From NCBI RefSeq assembly GCF_003569805.1, contig NZ_KZ984051.1, positions 1,931,895 to 1,995,894 on the forward strand: 64,000 bases of DNA. Reading direction: 5' to 3'. Below, in pieces: positions 26,180 to 35,339 of this stretch. The first letter of the stretch is position 1. Each line of letters begins with the position of its first letter. The notes under the pieces were generated by a model. It had not been told where the DNA came from. It saw only the letters and a program-made list of their open reading frames with translations, and ran no database searches. This stretch comes from Microbacterium halotolerans (GTDB taxonomy: Bacteria; Actinomycetota; Actinomycetes; Actinomycetales; Microbacteriaceae). Position numbers and translations under genes: made by a program.

Positions 26180-27667
26180 ATGGACAACTCGTTCTCGAAC
26201 CAGGAGCCGGACAACGGCTCACCCGCTGCCGGCCCGACGTCCGGTGGCGGAGCAGGCTCCGTCCCGCCGCGCCCCGCGATGTCGGCGGCCGACGCTGCGG
26301 CGCAGCGGCCCGCCGCGGGCGCTGATCCCCAGCGCACCGAGGTGCTGCCGCCGATGCCGCCTGCAGGACAGCAGTCGACAGAGCCGCTGCCGCCGTACAG
26401 CCCGCCGGCTCAGGTCCAGTCCGGCAGCCCATTCGGCCCTGCGGCAGGTGAGAGGAAGGAACAGGGGCCGTCGCGCAAGCGGGGCACCGCCGTCGCGGGC
26501 CTCCTCGTCGCCGCGGCGCTGATCGGCGGTGCAGCCGGCCTGGGTGGTTCCTACGCGGGGAACGCGATCTGGGGCGGCGGGCCGTCGAGCACGGCCGCAT
26601 CCGACGGCCCGTCGACGATCACCGTGAACAACCCCGGCTCCGTCAACGAGGCGACCGCGGTCGCGACCGAGGCGATGCCGAGCACCGTGACGATCACCGT
26701 CACGAACGGGCAGGAATCGGGAAACGGCACCGGCGTCGTGCTCAGCGAGGACGGCTATGTGCTCACCAACACGCACGTGGTGACCCTCGGCGGATCGGCT
26801 TCGAACGGCACCATCCGGGTCACCGGCTCTGACGGTACGATCTATGACGCCGAGATCGTCGGGACCGATCCCGTCTACGACCTCGCCGTGATCAAGCTCA
26901 AGGACGCCTCCGACCTCACTCCGATCGAGTTCGCCGACTCCGACAAGCTCAACGTGGGGGACACGACCGTTGCGATCGGTGCACCGCTCGGCCTGCCCAA
27001 CACGGTCACGACCGGCATTGTGAGCGCTCTCGACCGCAGCATCCAGATCCAGTCCTCTGCGGCACCGGACTCGCCCGATACGGAGGAGGATGAGGGCCCA
27101 CAAGAGGAGTCGCCCTGGTTCTTCGACCTGCCGGGCCAGGAGGAGGAGCAGCAGAACGCACAGCAGCAGTCGATCTCGCTCAGCGTCATCCAGACCGACG
27201 CATCGATCAACCCGGGGAACTCCGGCGGCCCGCTCGTGAACAGCGAGGGTCAGCTGATCGGGATCAACGTCGCGATCGCGACCGCGAACGGCAGCTCGGA
27301 GAACGAGTCCGGATCGGTCGGCATCGGCTTCTCGATCCCGTCGAACGTGGCCCAGCGGGTGTCGCAGGAGATCATCGACAGCGGTGAGGCCACGCACGGA
27401 CTGCTGGGCGCGAGCGTCACGACTGCATCGGCCTACGAGGACGCGACCGTCGAGGGCGCGGCGATCGTCGAGCTGACAGACGGCGCGGCGAAGGGCGCCG
27501 GCCTGCAGAAGGGCGACATCGTCACGGAGTTCAACGGCAAGCAGATCCGCAGTTCGACGGACCTGACGGCGCAGGTGCGCGCTGCCGCTGGCGGCAGCGA
27601 GGCATCCCTCACATATGTGCGAGACGGCGAGAGCCACACGGTCGACCTGACTCTCGGCACCCTCTGA
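26180..27667 (+). CDS. HtrA/DegP-like membrane-anchored serine protease (S1C)
   Basis: 495 residues. The first 100 are a Pro/Ala/Gln-rich cytoplasmic stretch, then one membrane helix (about 102-122) and a trypsin-like domain outside. The triad is His in TNTHVV (about 198), Asp in VYDLAVIKL (about 234), Ser in NPGNSGGPLV (about 348). An acidic Gln/Glu-rich insertion (about 295-325) lies before the Ser block. A PDZ domain ends the protein (KGAGLQKGDIVTEFNGKQIR). Envelope protein quality control is the family role. ATG 26180 has AGAAGGAG upstream; the open frame extending back to 24704 is antisense to the aminotransferase. Confidence 0.93.
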   Translation: MDNSFSNQEPDNGSPAAGPTSGGGAGSVPPRPAMSAADAAAQRPAAGADPQRTEVLPPMPPAGQQSTEPLPPYSPPAQVQSGSPFGPAAGERKEQGPSRKRGTAVAGLLVAAALIGGAAGLGGSYAGNAIWGGGPSSTAASDGPSTITVNNPGSVNEATAVATEAMPSTVTITVTNGQESGNGTGVVLSEDGYVLTNTHVVTLGGSASNGTIRVTGSDGTIYDAEIVGTDPVYDLAVIKLKDASDLTPIEFADSDKLNVGDTTVAIGAPLGLPNTVTTGIVSALDRSIQIQSSAAPDSPDTEEDEGPQEESPWFFDLPGQEEEQQNAQQQSISLSVIQTDASINPGNSGGPLVNSEGQLIGINVAIATANGSSENESGSVGIGFSIPSNVAQRVSQEIIDSGEATHGLLGASVTTASAYEDATVEGAAIVELTDGAAKGAGLQKGDIVTEFNGKQIRSSTDLTAQVRAAAGGSEASLTYVRDGESHTVDLTLGTL

Positions 27668-27714
27668 TCGAAGTCGGCAGGCACCGCCTGAGGCGCCGCC
27701 CCGCGAGATCCGGA

Positions 27715-27720
27715 TAGGCT
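27715..27720 (+). promoter_or_regulatory. -10 hexamer of a leaderless promoter
   Basis: TAGGCT, six bases before GTG 27727. No Shine-Dalgarno is present between hexamer and start. Confidence 0.5.
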
Positions 27721-27726
27721 CGCGGG

Positions 27727-29013
27727 GTGGCGTCCTTCTCGTTCCGCGCCGGAAACGCGGCCAAGCTGCTCCGCGCACCGCTGTACGCGCTCGGCCGGCT
27801 CATCACACTCCTCGTTCCCAGGGGCGAGCGCTGGGTGTTCGGATGCGGTGCAGGCATCGGCGACGGACCGCTTGAAGTGTGGCGCGTCGCGCAGGAGGAC
27901 GGCGTCGGAGCGGTCTGGCTCGTCGCAGACGATGCGGAGGAGCGGGAAGCCGCAGCCGTCGGCATCCCCACGATCCGCCGTGATTCGTGGCGAGGCTTCT
28001 GGGCGACCGTCCGCGCACGCGTCATCGTGGTCGCCTTCGGGCTCGGCGATGTGAACCCGTACGGCGCGTCTGGCGCGTTCGTGGTGCAGCTGTGGCATGG
28101 GATCCCGCTCAAACGCATCGGTATGGACTCACCGGAGACCACACGAAGCCCCGTCCCGTTCGCGCGGGGCCTGGTCAGTGCGCTGCTGGCGTTCGCCTAT
28201 GCACGCTCCGCACGGCGCATCGATCTGATGCCCGCATCGCACCATCTCATCCGGGGGCGTCTCGAGTCCGCCTTCGAGCTCCCGCACGGCCGCGTTCTGG
28301 TCACGGGGGAGCCGCGCGCCGATCCGCTCAGCACGGGTGACGCGCAGGAGAGGCGTGCACGGGCACGACGCGACATCGCCGAGGCGACGGGGGATATCCC
28401 GGATGACGCGCCTGTCGTGCTGTACGCCCCGACGTGGCGAGACGGCGCGGCCGATCCCGCCGTGCCGTCCGTGCATGAGTGGACGCTCATCCGGGCCGTG
28501 CTCGAGCGTCACGGCGCGATTCTGCTCGTCCGCTCGCATCGGCTGGGCGCCGGCAGCTACGAGCCGCCGTTCGAGACACCGTTCGTCCGCGACCTCGGCG
28601 CGGAGCGTCTGCGCGACATCACCCCGGCACTGGCAGGATGCGACGCGCTGATCACGGACTACTCGTCGCTCGCGTTCGACGCGGCGCTCGTGCCGCTTCC
28701 CGTCATCTTCTTCGCTCCGGATGCCGAGGAGTACGCGGCCACGCGCGGGCTGTACGGACGGTACGAGGCCGTCGCAGGTGACGACTACGCGCATGACTGG
28801 TCCGCGGCCGCCGAGCGCCTCGACCGTGTGCTGGGCGATTCCGGCGAGCGAGACGCGCTCGTGGCGCGGTCGGAGGCGCTGAGCGAGCGCGTGCACGCGT
28901 ATTGTGACGGAGGGAACGCGCGGCGCGTCTACGACGCGGTACGCGCCCGAGTCGATCAGGACGAACACGGGCGACGCAATGCGGCGCGAGCAGAGGGGAC
29001 GAGCCACGGATGA
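27727..29013 (+). CDS. CDP-glycerol glycerophosphotransferase-like enzyme (first copy)
   Basis: 428 residues of the TagF/TagB-type family, which transfers polyol-phosphate units from CDP-alcohols to wall polymers or glycans. The C-terminal catalytic half shows QLWHGIPLKRIGMD, VLYAPTWRD, RSHR and the signature CDALITDYSSLAFDAALV. The N-terminal 40 residues contain a membrane-associated stretch (LYALGRLITLLVP). It overlaps the second copy by four bases (ATGA), so both are made together. Which polyol it transfers cannot be told from sequence. Confidence 0.88.
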   Translation: MASFSFRAGNAAKLLRAPLYALGRLITLLVPRGERWVFGCGAGIGDGPLEVWRVAQEDGVGAVWLVADDAEEREAAAVGIPTIRRDSWRGFWATVRARVIVVAFGLGDVNPYGASGAFVVQLWHGIPLKRIGMDSPETTRSPVPFARGLVSALLAFAYARSARRIDLMPASHHLIRGRLESAFELPHGRVLVTGEPRADPLSTGDAQERRARARRDIAEATGDIPDDAPVVLYAPTWRDGAADPAVPSVHEWTLIRAVLERHGAILLVRSHRLGAGSYEPPFETPFVRDLGAERLRDITPALAGCDALITDYSSLAFDAALVPLPVIFFAPDAEEYAATRGLYGRYEAVAGDDYAHDWSAAAERLDRVLGDSGERDALVARSEALSERVHAYCDGGNARRVYDAVRARVDQDEHGRRNAARAEGTSHG

Positions 29014-30479
29014 CGAGAGCGCGGTTCGACAACGGCGGAGCATCGCTCATCGTCTCCGGCTCCGGCTCCCCGCCGCAGCGTGCGAGCCTCAACGGAGCGC
29101 GTGCGCGCGTTGCCGGAGAGATCACCGCCGATGAGGGGGAGTGGAGCGTGCGCTTCCGGCTTCTCGTCTCGCGCTGGGGAGGCCCAGCGCTTCCCATGCC
29201 CAGCGGCGCATACCGGATGTCGCTGACCGCCGAAGGGGGAGCCGAGCTCGGCGCCGATGCTTCCGTCGGCCGAGAGACGTTCGAACTCTTCCACGCAGAG
29301 CTGGTCTCCGGCGAGCTGCTGGTCCGGCCGCCGATCGACCCGGCGTACGAGTCTGGCGAGGGCAGCCGCGCGCTCGAGCTGCGCTATACGGGAGGGAACA
29401 CCGGTGCGCGTCGGCTCGAGAACGCCGTGTTCTTCGAGAGCTTCTACGGACGTGTCGCCGGATGCAACCCGCTGGCGATCGACCGTGAGATCGCGCGCAT
29501 CGCCCCGCACGTGACGCGCTACTGGAGCGTCGTCGACCGCTCAGTGCCGGTGCCGGACGGCGCGATCGCCGTGGTCGATGGGAGCCCCGAATGGTGGCGG
29601 GCGCGGGCCGATGCACGTCTGCTCGTCGTGAACGATTGGCTGCGGCGTCCGTTCGTGCGCCGCGATGGCCAGCACGTGCTGCAGACGTGGCACGGTACCC
29701 CGCTGAAGCGGCTCGCGCTGCATCGCCGAGGCTTCCAGCCCAGACGGTGGGCCGCGGTCGTGCGAGAATCGCTGCGCTGGAACGTGCTGCTTGCGCAGAA
29801 CGGATATGCCTCGCGGGTGCTGCGGAAGGCATATGCCTACCTCGGCGGGCGGCCGCTGCTCGACAGGCAGCTGTGGGTCGAGGGATATCCCCGCAACGAC
29901 GTGCTCACCACCGGCGACGGCGCAGCGGTGCGCGCGCGGCTCGGTATCGCGCCGGAGGAGGAGGTGCTGCTGTACGCCCCGACGTGGCGCGACGATCGCG
30001 AGGAGATCGTGGACTTCGTCGATCCGGAGCGCCTCGCTGCCGATCGGGGTGCCGTCGTCCTCGTGAGAGGCCACTCTCGCACGCTGCTGCCCGGCCACGA
30101 CGTGACGGCGCCGCGCGTGATCGACGTGACCGCCTACTCCGACACCGCAGAGCTGATGCTCGCGGCCGACGCGCTGATCACGGACTACTCCTCGGTGATG
30201 TTCGACTTCTCGGTCACGGGAAAGCCGATGCACTTCCTGGTGCCCGACCTCGAGCACTACAGGGGAGCCCTGCGCGGGTTCTACTTCGATCTGCTCAAGC
30301 GAGCCCCCGGCCCCGTCGCCCGCTCTCACGAAGAGCTGCTGACCGCACTCGACCAGGATCCTGCGGAGTATGCCGAGAGATACGCGACGTGGCGGGCCGC
30401 GTTCAACCGCCTCGACGACGGGCACGCCTCAGAGCGCGTCGTGGCGCGACTGATCGATGCCGGGATGATCACGCCGTAG
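29010..30479 (+). CDS. CDP-glycerol glycerophosphotransferase-like enzyme (second copy)
   Basis: 489 residues. The first about 150 form a beta-rich extra domain (SLIVSGSGSPPQRASLNGAR), then the catalytic part with VLQTWHGTPLKRLALH, VLLYAPTWRDDREEIVD, VRGHSR and ALITDYSSVMFDF. All expected histidine and acidic residues of the family are present. It starts inside the stop of the first copy. The N-terminal domain differs between the two copies, so they are unlikely to be redundant. Confidence 0.88.
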   Translation: MTRARFDNGGASLIVSGSGSPPQRASLNGARARVAGEITADEGEWSVRFRLLVSRWGGPALPMPSGAYRMSLTAEGGAELGADASVGRETFELFHAELVSGELLVRPPIDPAYESGEGSRALELRYTGGNTGARRLENAVFFESFYGRVAGCNPLAIDREIARIAPHVTRYWSVVDRSVPVPDGAIAVVDGSPEWWRARADARLLVVNDWLRRPFVRRDGQHVLQTWHGTPLKRLALHRRGFQPRRWAAVVRESLRWNVLLAQNGYASRVLRKAYAYLGGRPLLDRQLWVEGYPRNDVLTTGDGAAVRARLGIAPEEEVLLYAPTWRDDREEIVDFVDPERLAADRGAVVLVRGHSRTLLPGHDVTAPRVIDVTAYSDTAELMLAADALITDYSSVMFDFSVTGKPMHFLVPDLEHYRGALRGFYFDLLKRAPGPVARSHEELLTALDQDPAEYAERYATWRAAFNRLDDGHASERVVARLIDAGMITP

Positions 30480-30499
30480 GCGTCAGATCGCGAGATGCC

Positions 30500-31612
30500 C
30501 TACGGCAGGGGCGTGTTGCGGCCGGACAGCCTCGATGTGTCGACGTTGTCGCGCGCACCAGTGACTGCGCCGCGCAGGAAGCCGAACCCCCATGACAGGT
30601 GCATCGTGGGCGGCACAGCGGCGCTCCACAGCTTGTCCCGCCATCCGGAGCCTCCGCCGCGGCCGGACGCGACCGCGAGGATCAGCAGCACGTATGCCGC
30701 CAGCGGCACATAGACGATGGACGCGAGCGCGGACCAGGGCCCGGCCAGCACCCCCGTCACCTGAAGCGCGCCGATGACGAGCGCGAGGAACGCGACGACG
30801 ACGAGCGCAGGCGGTGCGAAGAAGCGCAACGAGTTGCGGGTGCCGTACCGCCGCACGAGCTCGCCGCGCCAGGTGCCCGTCGAGAAGAACTGGCGCACCA
30901 GCCGCGCCCAGCTCTCGCGCGGCCAGTATGTGGCCGACAGCTCCGGGTCGAACCAGACCCGGTAGCCGGCGGTGCGCAAGCGCAGGTTCAGCTCCCAGTC
31001 CTCTCCGCGCCGGATCGACTCGTCGAACAGCCCGATCTCTTCGAGAGGCTCACGACGCATCACGCCGAGATAGGCGGATTCTGCCTCGCCCTCGCCGCCG
31101 CCTGAATGGTATGCCCCGCCACCGAGCCCGATGCGGGAGTTGTACGCGCGGGCAACGGCGCGCTGGAAGGGCGTGCGGCCGGAGGCGCGCATCACGCCGC
31201 CCACGTTCGCCGCGCCGGTGCGGTCGAGAGTGTCGAGCGCGCGGGCCGTGTAGCCGGCGGCGAGCTCCGAGTGCGCGTCCACCCGCACGATCGTGGGGTA
31301 GCGGCTGGCGCGGATCGCGGCATTGAGACCGACGGGGATGTCGGCGGCCGGGTTCTCGACGAGTCGCACGCGCGCATCGTCCGCTGCGATGCTCTCCGCG
31401 AGTTCGGTGGTGCCGTCGGTGGAGGGGCCGAGGGCGAGCACGAGCTCGATGGGGCCCGGGACGTCCTGCGCGAGCACCGTCTCGACCGCGCGTGCGAGAT
31501 ACTCGTGCTCGTTGAGCACGGGCATGATGAACGACACACCGGCGCCTGTGGGAACCCTGGGGGCACTGCGGTGGGGGCGCGGCGCGATGCCCTCACCACG
31601 ATCGTTACCCAT
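30500..31612 (-). CDS. Family 2 glycosyltransferase with C-terminal membrane helices
   Basis: 370 residues. GT-A fold: SFIMPVLNEHEYLARAVETV at the N-terminus, DAHSE-type metal site in VRVDAHSELAAGYTA, and GEDWELNLRLRTAGYRVWF as the acceptor-side signature. Two or three membrane helices follow (about 275-330), then a Gly-rich linker and amphipathic tail. ExoA/succinoglycan-type relatives add sugars at the membrane. Runs against the neighbouring glycerophosphotransferase genes. Likely builds part of the same envelope polymer. Confidence 0.85.
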   Translation of the reverse strand: MGNDRGEGIAPRPHRSAPRVPTGAGVSFIMPVLNEHEYLARAVETVLAQDVPGPIELVLALGPSTDGTTELAESIAADDARVRLVENPAADIPVGLNAAIRASRYPTIVRVDAHSELAAGYTARALDTLDRTGAANVGGVMRASGRTPFQRAVARAYNSRIGLGGGAYHSGGGEGEAESAYLGVMRREPLEEIGLFDESIRRGEDWELNLRLRTAGYRVWFDPELSATYWPRESWARLVRQFFSTGTWRGELVRRYGTRNSLRFFAPPALVVVAFLALVIGALQVTGVLAGPWSALASIVYVPLAAYVLLILAVASGRGGGSGWRDKLWSAAVPPTMHLSWGFGFLRGAVTGARDNVDTSRLSGRNTPLP

Positions 31613-31652
31613 TCGACGATCATCCCATGCCTTCCCGGTGATCTTCCCGACT

Positions 31653-31658
31653 TAACCT
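31653..31658 (+). promoter_or_regulatory. -10 hexamer of a leaderless promoter
   Basis: TAACCT, seven bases before GTG 31666. Confidence 0.45.
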
Positions 31659-31665
31659 GGAACGC

Positions 31666-32889
31666 GTGTCTGTTGTGAGTGATGTCCGCAAAGCCGTTGC
31701 CCTGGTACAGAAGGCGGCGCGAATGCGACTCATGCATCGCAGCGTCGTCCGCGACCTGAAGGCCAGGGGCGCGCTGGAACGAAGCAGGTTCACCGTTGCG
31801 GTCTACTTCGCCGACAGCGAAGTGAACATGTATCAGATGCGCCAGTGGTACGCGCCGCTGAAAGAGATCGCACGGGAACGGCCCGTCGTGGTGATCGCGC
31901 GCAATCCGGGCGGTGCGCGGGCGCTGATCGACGACGGCGAGCTGCCCGTGACCTTCCAGCCCGAGGTGCGCGGCATCGAGAAGTTCCTGGAGCACCAGGA
32001 CATCCGCATCGTCCTCTACGTGAACCAGAACGCGCGCAACTTCCAGATGTTCCGGTACGGTCGCCGCTGGCACGTGTACATCAATCACGGCGAGTCGGAC
32101 AAGATGTACATGACCACGAACCAGTTCAAGGCGTACGACTATGCGCTGGTCGCGGGGGCGGCGGCCCGTGAGCGGCTGTCGCGAACGCTGTGGGCTTACG
32201 ACCTCGACGAGCGCACCATCGAGATCGGCCGCCCGCAGGCGGACCACTACACGGGGGAGCCGCCGTACGAACCGGACGGGCGCACCGTCGTCCTGTACGC
32301 GCCGACCTGGGAGGGCGACCGGCCGGCCGCGCACTACGGATCGATCGTCAGCCATGGGGAGAAGCTCGTGGGCGCCCTGCTCGCCGACGACCGGTTCCGG
32401 CTGGTGTACCGGCCGCACCCGCGCAGCGGCGTGCTCGATCGGGCATTCGGCGATGCCAACCGCCGCATCATCCGTGCCATCGCCGAGGCGAACAAGAACG
32501 ACGCGACGGCGCAGCATGTGTTCGACGACGGGCCGTCGCTCGGCTGGCAGCTCGCGGGCGCCGATGTAGCCGTGACCGACATCTCGGCGATGGTGTACGA
32601 CAGGCTCGCCGTCGGCAAGCCACTCCTCATCACCAGGCCGGCGGACGAGCGGGCCAGCATCGACGAGGACGGATACCTCGGGGCATGCGAGTGGCTCGCC
32701 GCAGAAGACGCCGCGGACATCGTCACGCACGTCGAGCGGGTGCAGAACGACCCTGAGACGTTCCAACGCCTCGAGACCTGGTCGCAGCGCTACTTCGGCG
32801 ATACCAGCACGGGGGCGCCGACCCGCCGCTTCCGTGAGGCGATCGAGCGTCTCATGCGCGAGTGGGAGACGTGGAACGCTCGCTCCTGA
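31666..32889 (+). CDS. CDP-glycerol glycerophosphotransferase-like enzyme (third copy)
   Basis: 407 residues. Conserved blocks: HVYINHGESDKMYMTTNQFK, VVLYAPTWEGDRPAAHYGS, RLVYRPHPRSG and ADVAVTDISAMVYDRLAVGK. The first block has INHGESDK where the other two have WHGxPLKR, so its acceptor or donor may differ. There is no long N-terminal domain or membrane helix. It is divergent from the GT2 gene and has its own leaderless-type promoter. Confidence 0.85.
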   Translation: MSVVSDVRKAVALVQKAARMRLMHRSVVRDLKARGALERSRFTVAVYFADSEVNMYQMRQWYAPLKEIARERPVVVIARNPGGARALIDDGELPVTFQPEVRGIEKFLEHQDIRIVLYVNQNARNFQMFRYGRRWHVYINHGESDKMYMTTNQFKAYDYALVAGAAARERLSRTLWAYDLDERTIEIGRPQADHYTGEPPYEPDGRTVVLYAPTWEGDRPAAHYGSIVSHGEKLVGALLADDRFRLVYRPHPRSGVLDRAFGDANRRIIRAIAEANKNDATAQHVFDDGPSLGWQLAGADVAVTDISAMVYDRLAVGKPLLITRPADERASIDEDGYLGACEWLAAEDAADIVTHVERVQNDPETFQRLETWSQRYFGDTSTGAPTRRFREAIERLMREWETWNARS

Positions 32890-32910
32890 GGATCGGGAGG
32901 CAGACCGCAG

Positions 32911-33213
32911 TCACAGGACGAAGCGCCACAGGAACTCCTCGTCGGTTCCCGGTCGATACCAGGCGAGGGTCACGATGGTGCTGGGGAGATCGGCGCGGCA
33001 CAGGCACAGCTGCACCGCGTCGCCCGATCGCAGCGATCCGAATCGGTCGGTGCGCGCGCGGCCGTGCCGATCGCCGACGAAGCAGCGTACGGTGTCGAGC
33101 ACTTCAGTCGAGACGTTCGTCATGACGGGGTGCCGAGGGTCGGCGCGATCGACCTTCCACGGCACGGCGTAGACGCCGCAGGGCGGCTCTCCTGCGGAGG
33201 CGGAGGTGGTCAT
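32911..33213 (-). CDS. Hypothetical small protein
   Basis: 100 residues of unknown function, with a core VYAVPWKVDRADPRHPVMTN and LDTVRCFVGDRHGRARTDRF, and ending in FLWRFVL. Three cysteines. No membrane segment or known motif. The ATG at 33213 is six bases downstream of a TAGCGT hexamer, which is the main support that it is expressed. Composition matches the neighbours, so it looks like a native gene. Confidence 0.55.
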   Translation of the reverse strand: MTTSASAGEPPCGVYAVPWKVDRADPRHPVMTNVSTEVLDTVRCFVGDRHGRARTDRFGSLRSGDAVQLCLCRADLPSTIVTLAWYRPGTDEEFLWRFVL

Positions 33214-33219
33214 GCCCCG

Positions 33220-33225
33220 ACGCTA
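33220..33225 (-). promoter_or_regulatory. -10 hexamer of a leaderless promoter
   Basis: TAGCGT on the minus strand, six bases before the ATG of the small hypothetical gene. Confidence 0.45.
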
Positions 33226-33317
33226 TGGACGACCTGCGACGCTCAGGCCGAGAAACGGTTCCGATGCATCCGGATGTGGACAACTCGTCGTGATGAGCGG
33301 CCTGGTGAGGAAACGAC

Positions 33318-33357
33318 GCGCCCCGCCGGCGACGCATGAGCATCACCGGCGGGGCGC
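33318..33357 (-). terminator. Hairpin terminator after the LicC-like gene
   Basis: 12-bp perfect stem GCGCCCCGCCGG/CCGGCGGGGCGC with a 16-base loop, 17 bases past the stop of the nucleotidyltransferase gene. On the minus strand it is followed by GTCGTTTCC. Confidence 0.7.
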
Positions 33358-33373
33358 CGGGTCGAGTAAGGGG

Positions 33374-34066
33374 CTACACGAACTCGTTTGCGCGTTCGAG
33401 GTCTTCAGCGAAGTCGACCTCGACGGCGTACAGATCCGAGATGTCCATCGGCAGCACGCGGACGCCTTCGTCGGCGATCGCGAGCTCGAGACCGCCCTCG
33501 AAGTACTCCTGGTCGTCGACGCGCTGCAAGCCGCGGATCAGTGCCTTCTTGTCGGCACGCGAGATGTAGTTGATGCCGACAGCCTCGCCGATGCCGCCGA
33601 CGACCTGCTTCGACAACTCGTCGATGTGGCCTGCGCGCGAGACCGTGTACTTGACCTCTTCGTCGCTGACCTTCGCCGTGTTCACGGCGACGAACGACTG
33701 GTCGGCCTCGATATGCGCGATCGCTCGGCCGAGGACGCGCGGGTCGAAGACGACGTCGCCGTTCATCCACAGCACGCCGTTGCGGCCCGTGGCCTGAAGG
33801 GCGCGCAGAAGGCTCTTCGAGGTGTTGGTCTGGTCGTAGCGCTCGTTGTAGACGTAGTCCGCCTGGGGAAAACGCTCGACGATCTCCTCGGCGCGGTACC
33901 CGACGACTGCTGTCACGTGCGCGTCGTCGCCGAATGCGGCGCGGATGTTGTCATGCTGCTGCTGCATGATCGAGCGGCCGTCGTTCAGAGTCGTGAGCGA
34001 CTTCGGCAGCGCGCGACCCAGCCGCGTGCCCATGCCGGCGGCGAGAATGACGATCTGAGTGCTCAT
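33374..34066 (-). CDS. LicC-like nucleotidyltransferase (CTP/NTP transferase)
   Basis: 230 residues from ATG 34066. The GT-A-like nucleotidyltransferase core begins IVILAAGMGTRLGRALPKSL (N-terminal nucleotide-binding motif with the catalytic Lys), followed by WMNGDVVFD as the metal-binding Asp motif. This is the phosphocholine cytidylyltransferase-like (LicC) group, which makes CDP-activated alcohols or sugars. It could supply the CDP-alcohol used by the three glycerophosphotransferases in this region; I infer this from proximity. No TagD-type glycerol-3-phosphate cytidylyltransferase is seen in the window. Confidence 0.82.
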   Translation of the reverse strand: MSTQIVILAAGMGTRLGRALPKSLTTLNDGRSIMQQQHDNIRAAFGDDAHVTAVVGYRAEEIVERFPQADYVYNERYDQTNTSKSLLRALQATGRNGVLWMNGDVVFDPRVLGRAIAHIEADQSFVAVNTAKVSDEEVKYTVSRAGHIDELSKQVVGGIGEAVGINYISRADKKALIRGLQRVDDQEYFEGGLELAIADEGVRVLPMDISDLYAVEVDFAEDLERANEFV

Positions 34067-34289
34067 GGTTCTCAAGCTTTCATGTGTTTGCACGGTGCTC
34101 GTCGGTGCGTGTTCACTGCACGTTCCCGCATCGTTCACCGTACTGCGTGCCACTCAGGGTACCGGTGAACGCTGGACAACGGCAGGACATTCGCCGGATT
34201 GGCGGATCTTCCTGCTCGACAGGCCACATTCTGATGACGACTCTGCGATCTCACGGCGACGCCTGGATGAAGTGACCGAGTCGGATGGG

Positions 34290-34295
34290 TACTGT
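34290..34295 (+). promoter_or_regulatory. -10 hexamer of a leaderless promoter
   Basis: TACTGT, six bases before GTG 34302. It decides between GTG 34302 and the in-frame GTG at 34272. Confidence 0.45.
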
Positions 34296-34301
34296 TTTCT
34301 C

Positions 34302-35339
34302 GTGACCTCCGAATCCCGCGACGAATCTCGCACAACCGTTCCGTCGAACGCACACTTGTCCGACGAACAGGCGAGTGCGCGCAGCGGTCGGGGAGCCGGT
34401 GCCTCGGAGCTGTCGGTCGACACTCGGGAGAATCCGGTCGTGGCCGCCCCGCTGCCGCCGTTGCCGGAAACCGATGCGGCCGAGGCCGCGGCGCGACCGG
34501 TCGCCGGTCCGCCGTTGGAGATCGATGCTGACCAGGAGTCCGCTCTGCAGTCGCCGGAGGGGGCAGAGCCTGCGTCCGCGCCCTCCGCGCTGCGGTTGAC
34601 TCAGGTGACGAAATCGTACGGCGGCACCGATGCCGTAACCGAAATCGATCTCACGGTGCCGAGCGGCGCGTTCTACGGACTCGTCGGCCCGAACGGCGCG
34701 GGCAAGACCACGCTGCTGTCGATGATCGCCGGGCTGCTGAGCCCGACGGCGGGCACCCTCGAGGTGTGCGGCGTCGACCTGCGCAAGCATCCGCGCGAGG
34801 CCAAGAAGCTGATGGGCGTGCTGCCGGACCGCCTGCGCACCTTCGATCGCCTCACCGGGCGGCAGCTTCTCTACTATGTCGGCGTGCTGCGCGGTCTGAA
34901 GCCGGGCGTCATCGCCGATCGCACGAACGACCTCGCCAGAGTGCTCGAGCTGACCGACGCGCTCGGCCGCGTCGTCTCCGACTATTCGGCCGGTATGACG
35001 AAGAAGATCATGCTCGCCGCGGCGATGATCCACTCGCCGCGACTGCTGGTTCTCGACGAGCCCTTCGAAGCTGTCGATCCGGTCTCGTCCGAGACGATTC
35101 TCGGCATTCTCAGCGAGTACGTGCGAGGGGGAGGCACCGTTGTGCTGTCGAGCCACGGCATGGACCTCGTCGAGCAGGTATGCAGTCGTCTGGCAGTGAT
35201 CGTGTCGGGACAGGTGCTCGCAGAGGGAACGGTCGAAGAAGTGAAGGGCAGCGCGACGCTCACAGAGCGATTCGTCGAGCTCTCCGGCGCTACCGGCGAT
35301 GTGGGGGGCCTCGAGTGGTTGCACGCGTCCTCCAACTGA
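34302..35339 (+). CDS. ABC transporter ATP-binding protein with long disordered N-terminus
   Basis: 345 residues. The first about 100 are Pro/Ala/Glu-rich and unordered, unusual for a stand-alone ATPase. The ABC domain has Walker A GPNGAGKTTLLS, signature DYSAGMTKKIMLAA, Walker B RLLVLDEPFEAVDP and H-loop VVLSSHGMDLVEQ. All catalytic residues are present. The start GTG 34302 is preferred because TACTGT lies six bases upstream. The end overlaps the permease gene by 25 bases, so they form one transporter. Substrate unknown. Confidence 0.9.
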   Translation: MTSESRDESRTTVPSNAHLSDEQASARSGRGAGASELSVDTRENPVVAAPLPPLPETDAAEAAARPVAGPPLEIDADQESALQSPEGAEPASAPSALRLTQVTKSYGGTDAVTEIDLTVPSGAFYGLVGPNGAGKTTLLSMIAGLLSPTAGTLEVCGVDLRKHPREAKKLMGVLPDRLRTFDRLTGRQLLYYVGVLRGLKPGVIADRTNDLARVLELTDALGRVVSDYSAGMTKKIMLAAAMIHSPRLLVLDEPFEAVDPVSSETILGILSEYVRGGGTVVLSSHGMDLVEQVCSRLAVIVSGQVLAEGTVEEVKGSATLTERFVELSGATGDVGGLEWLHASSN

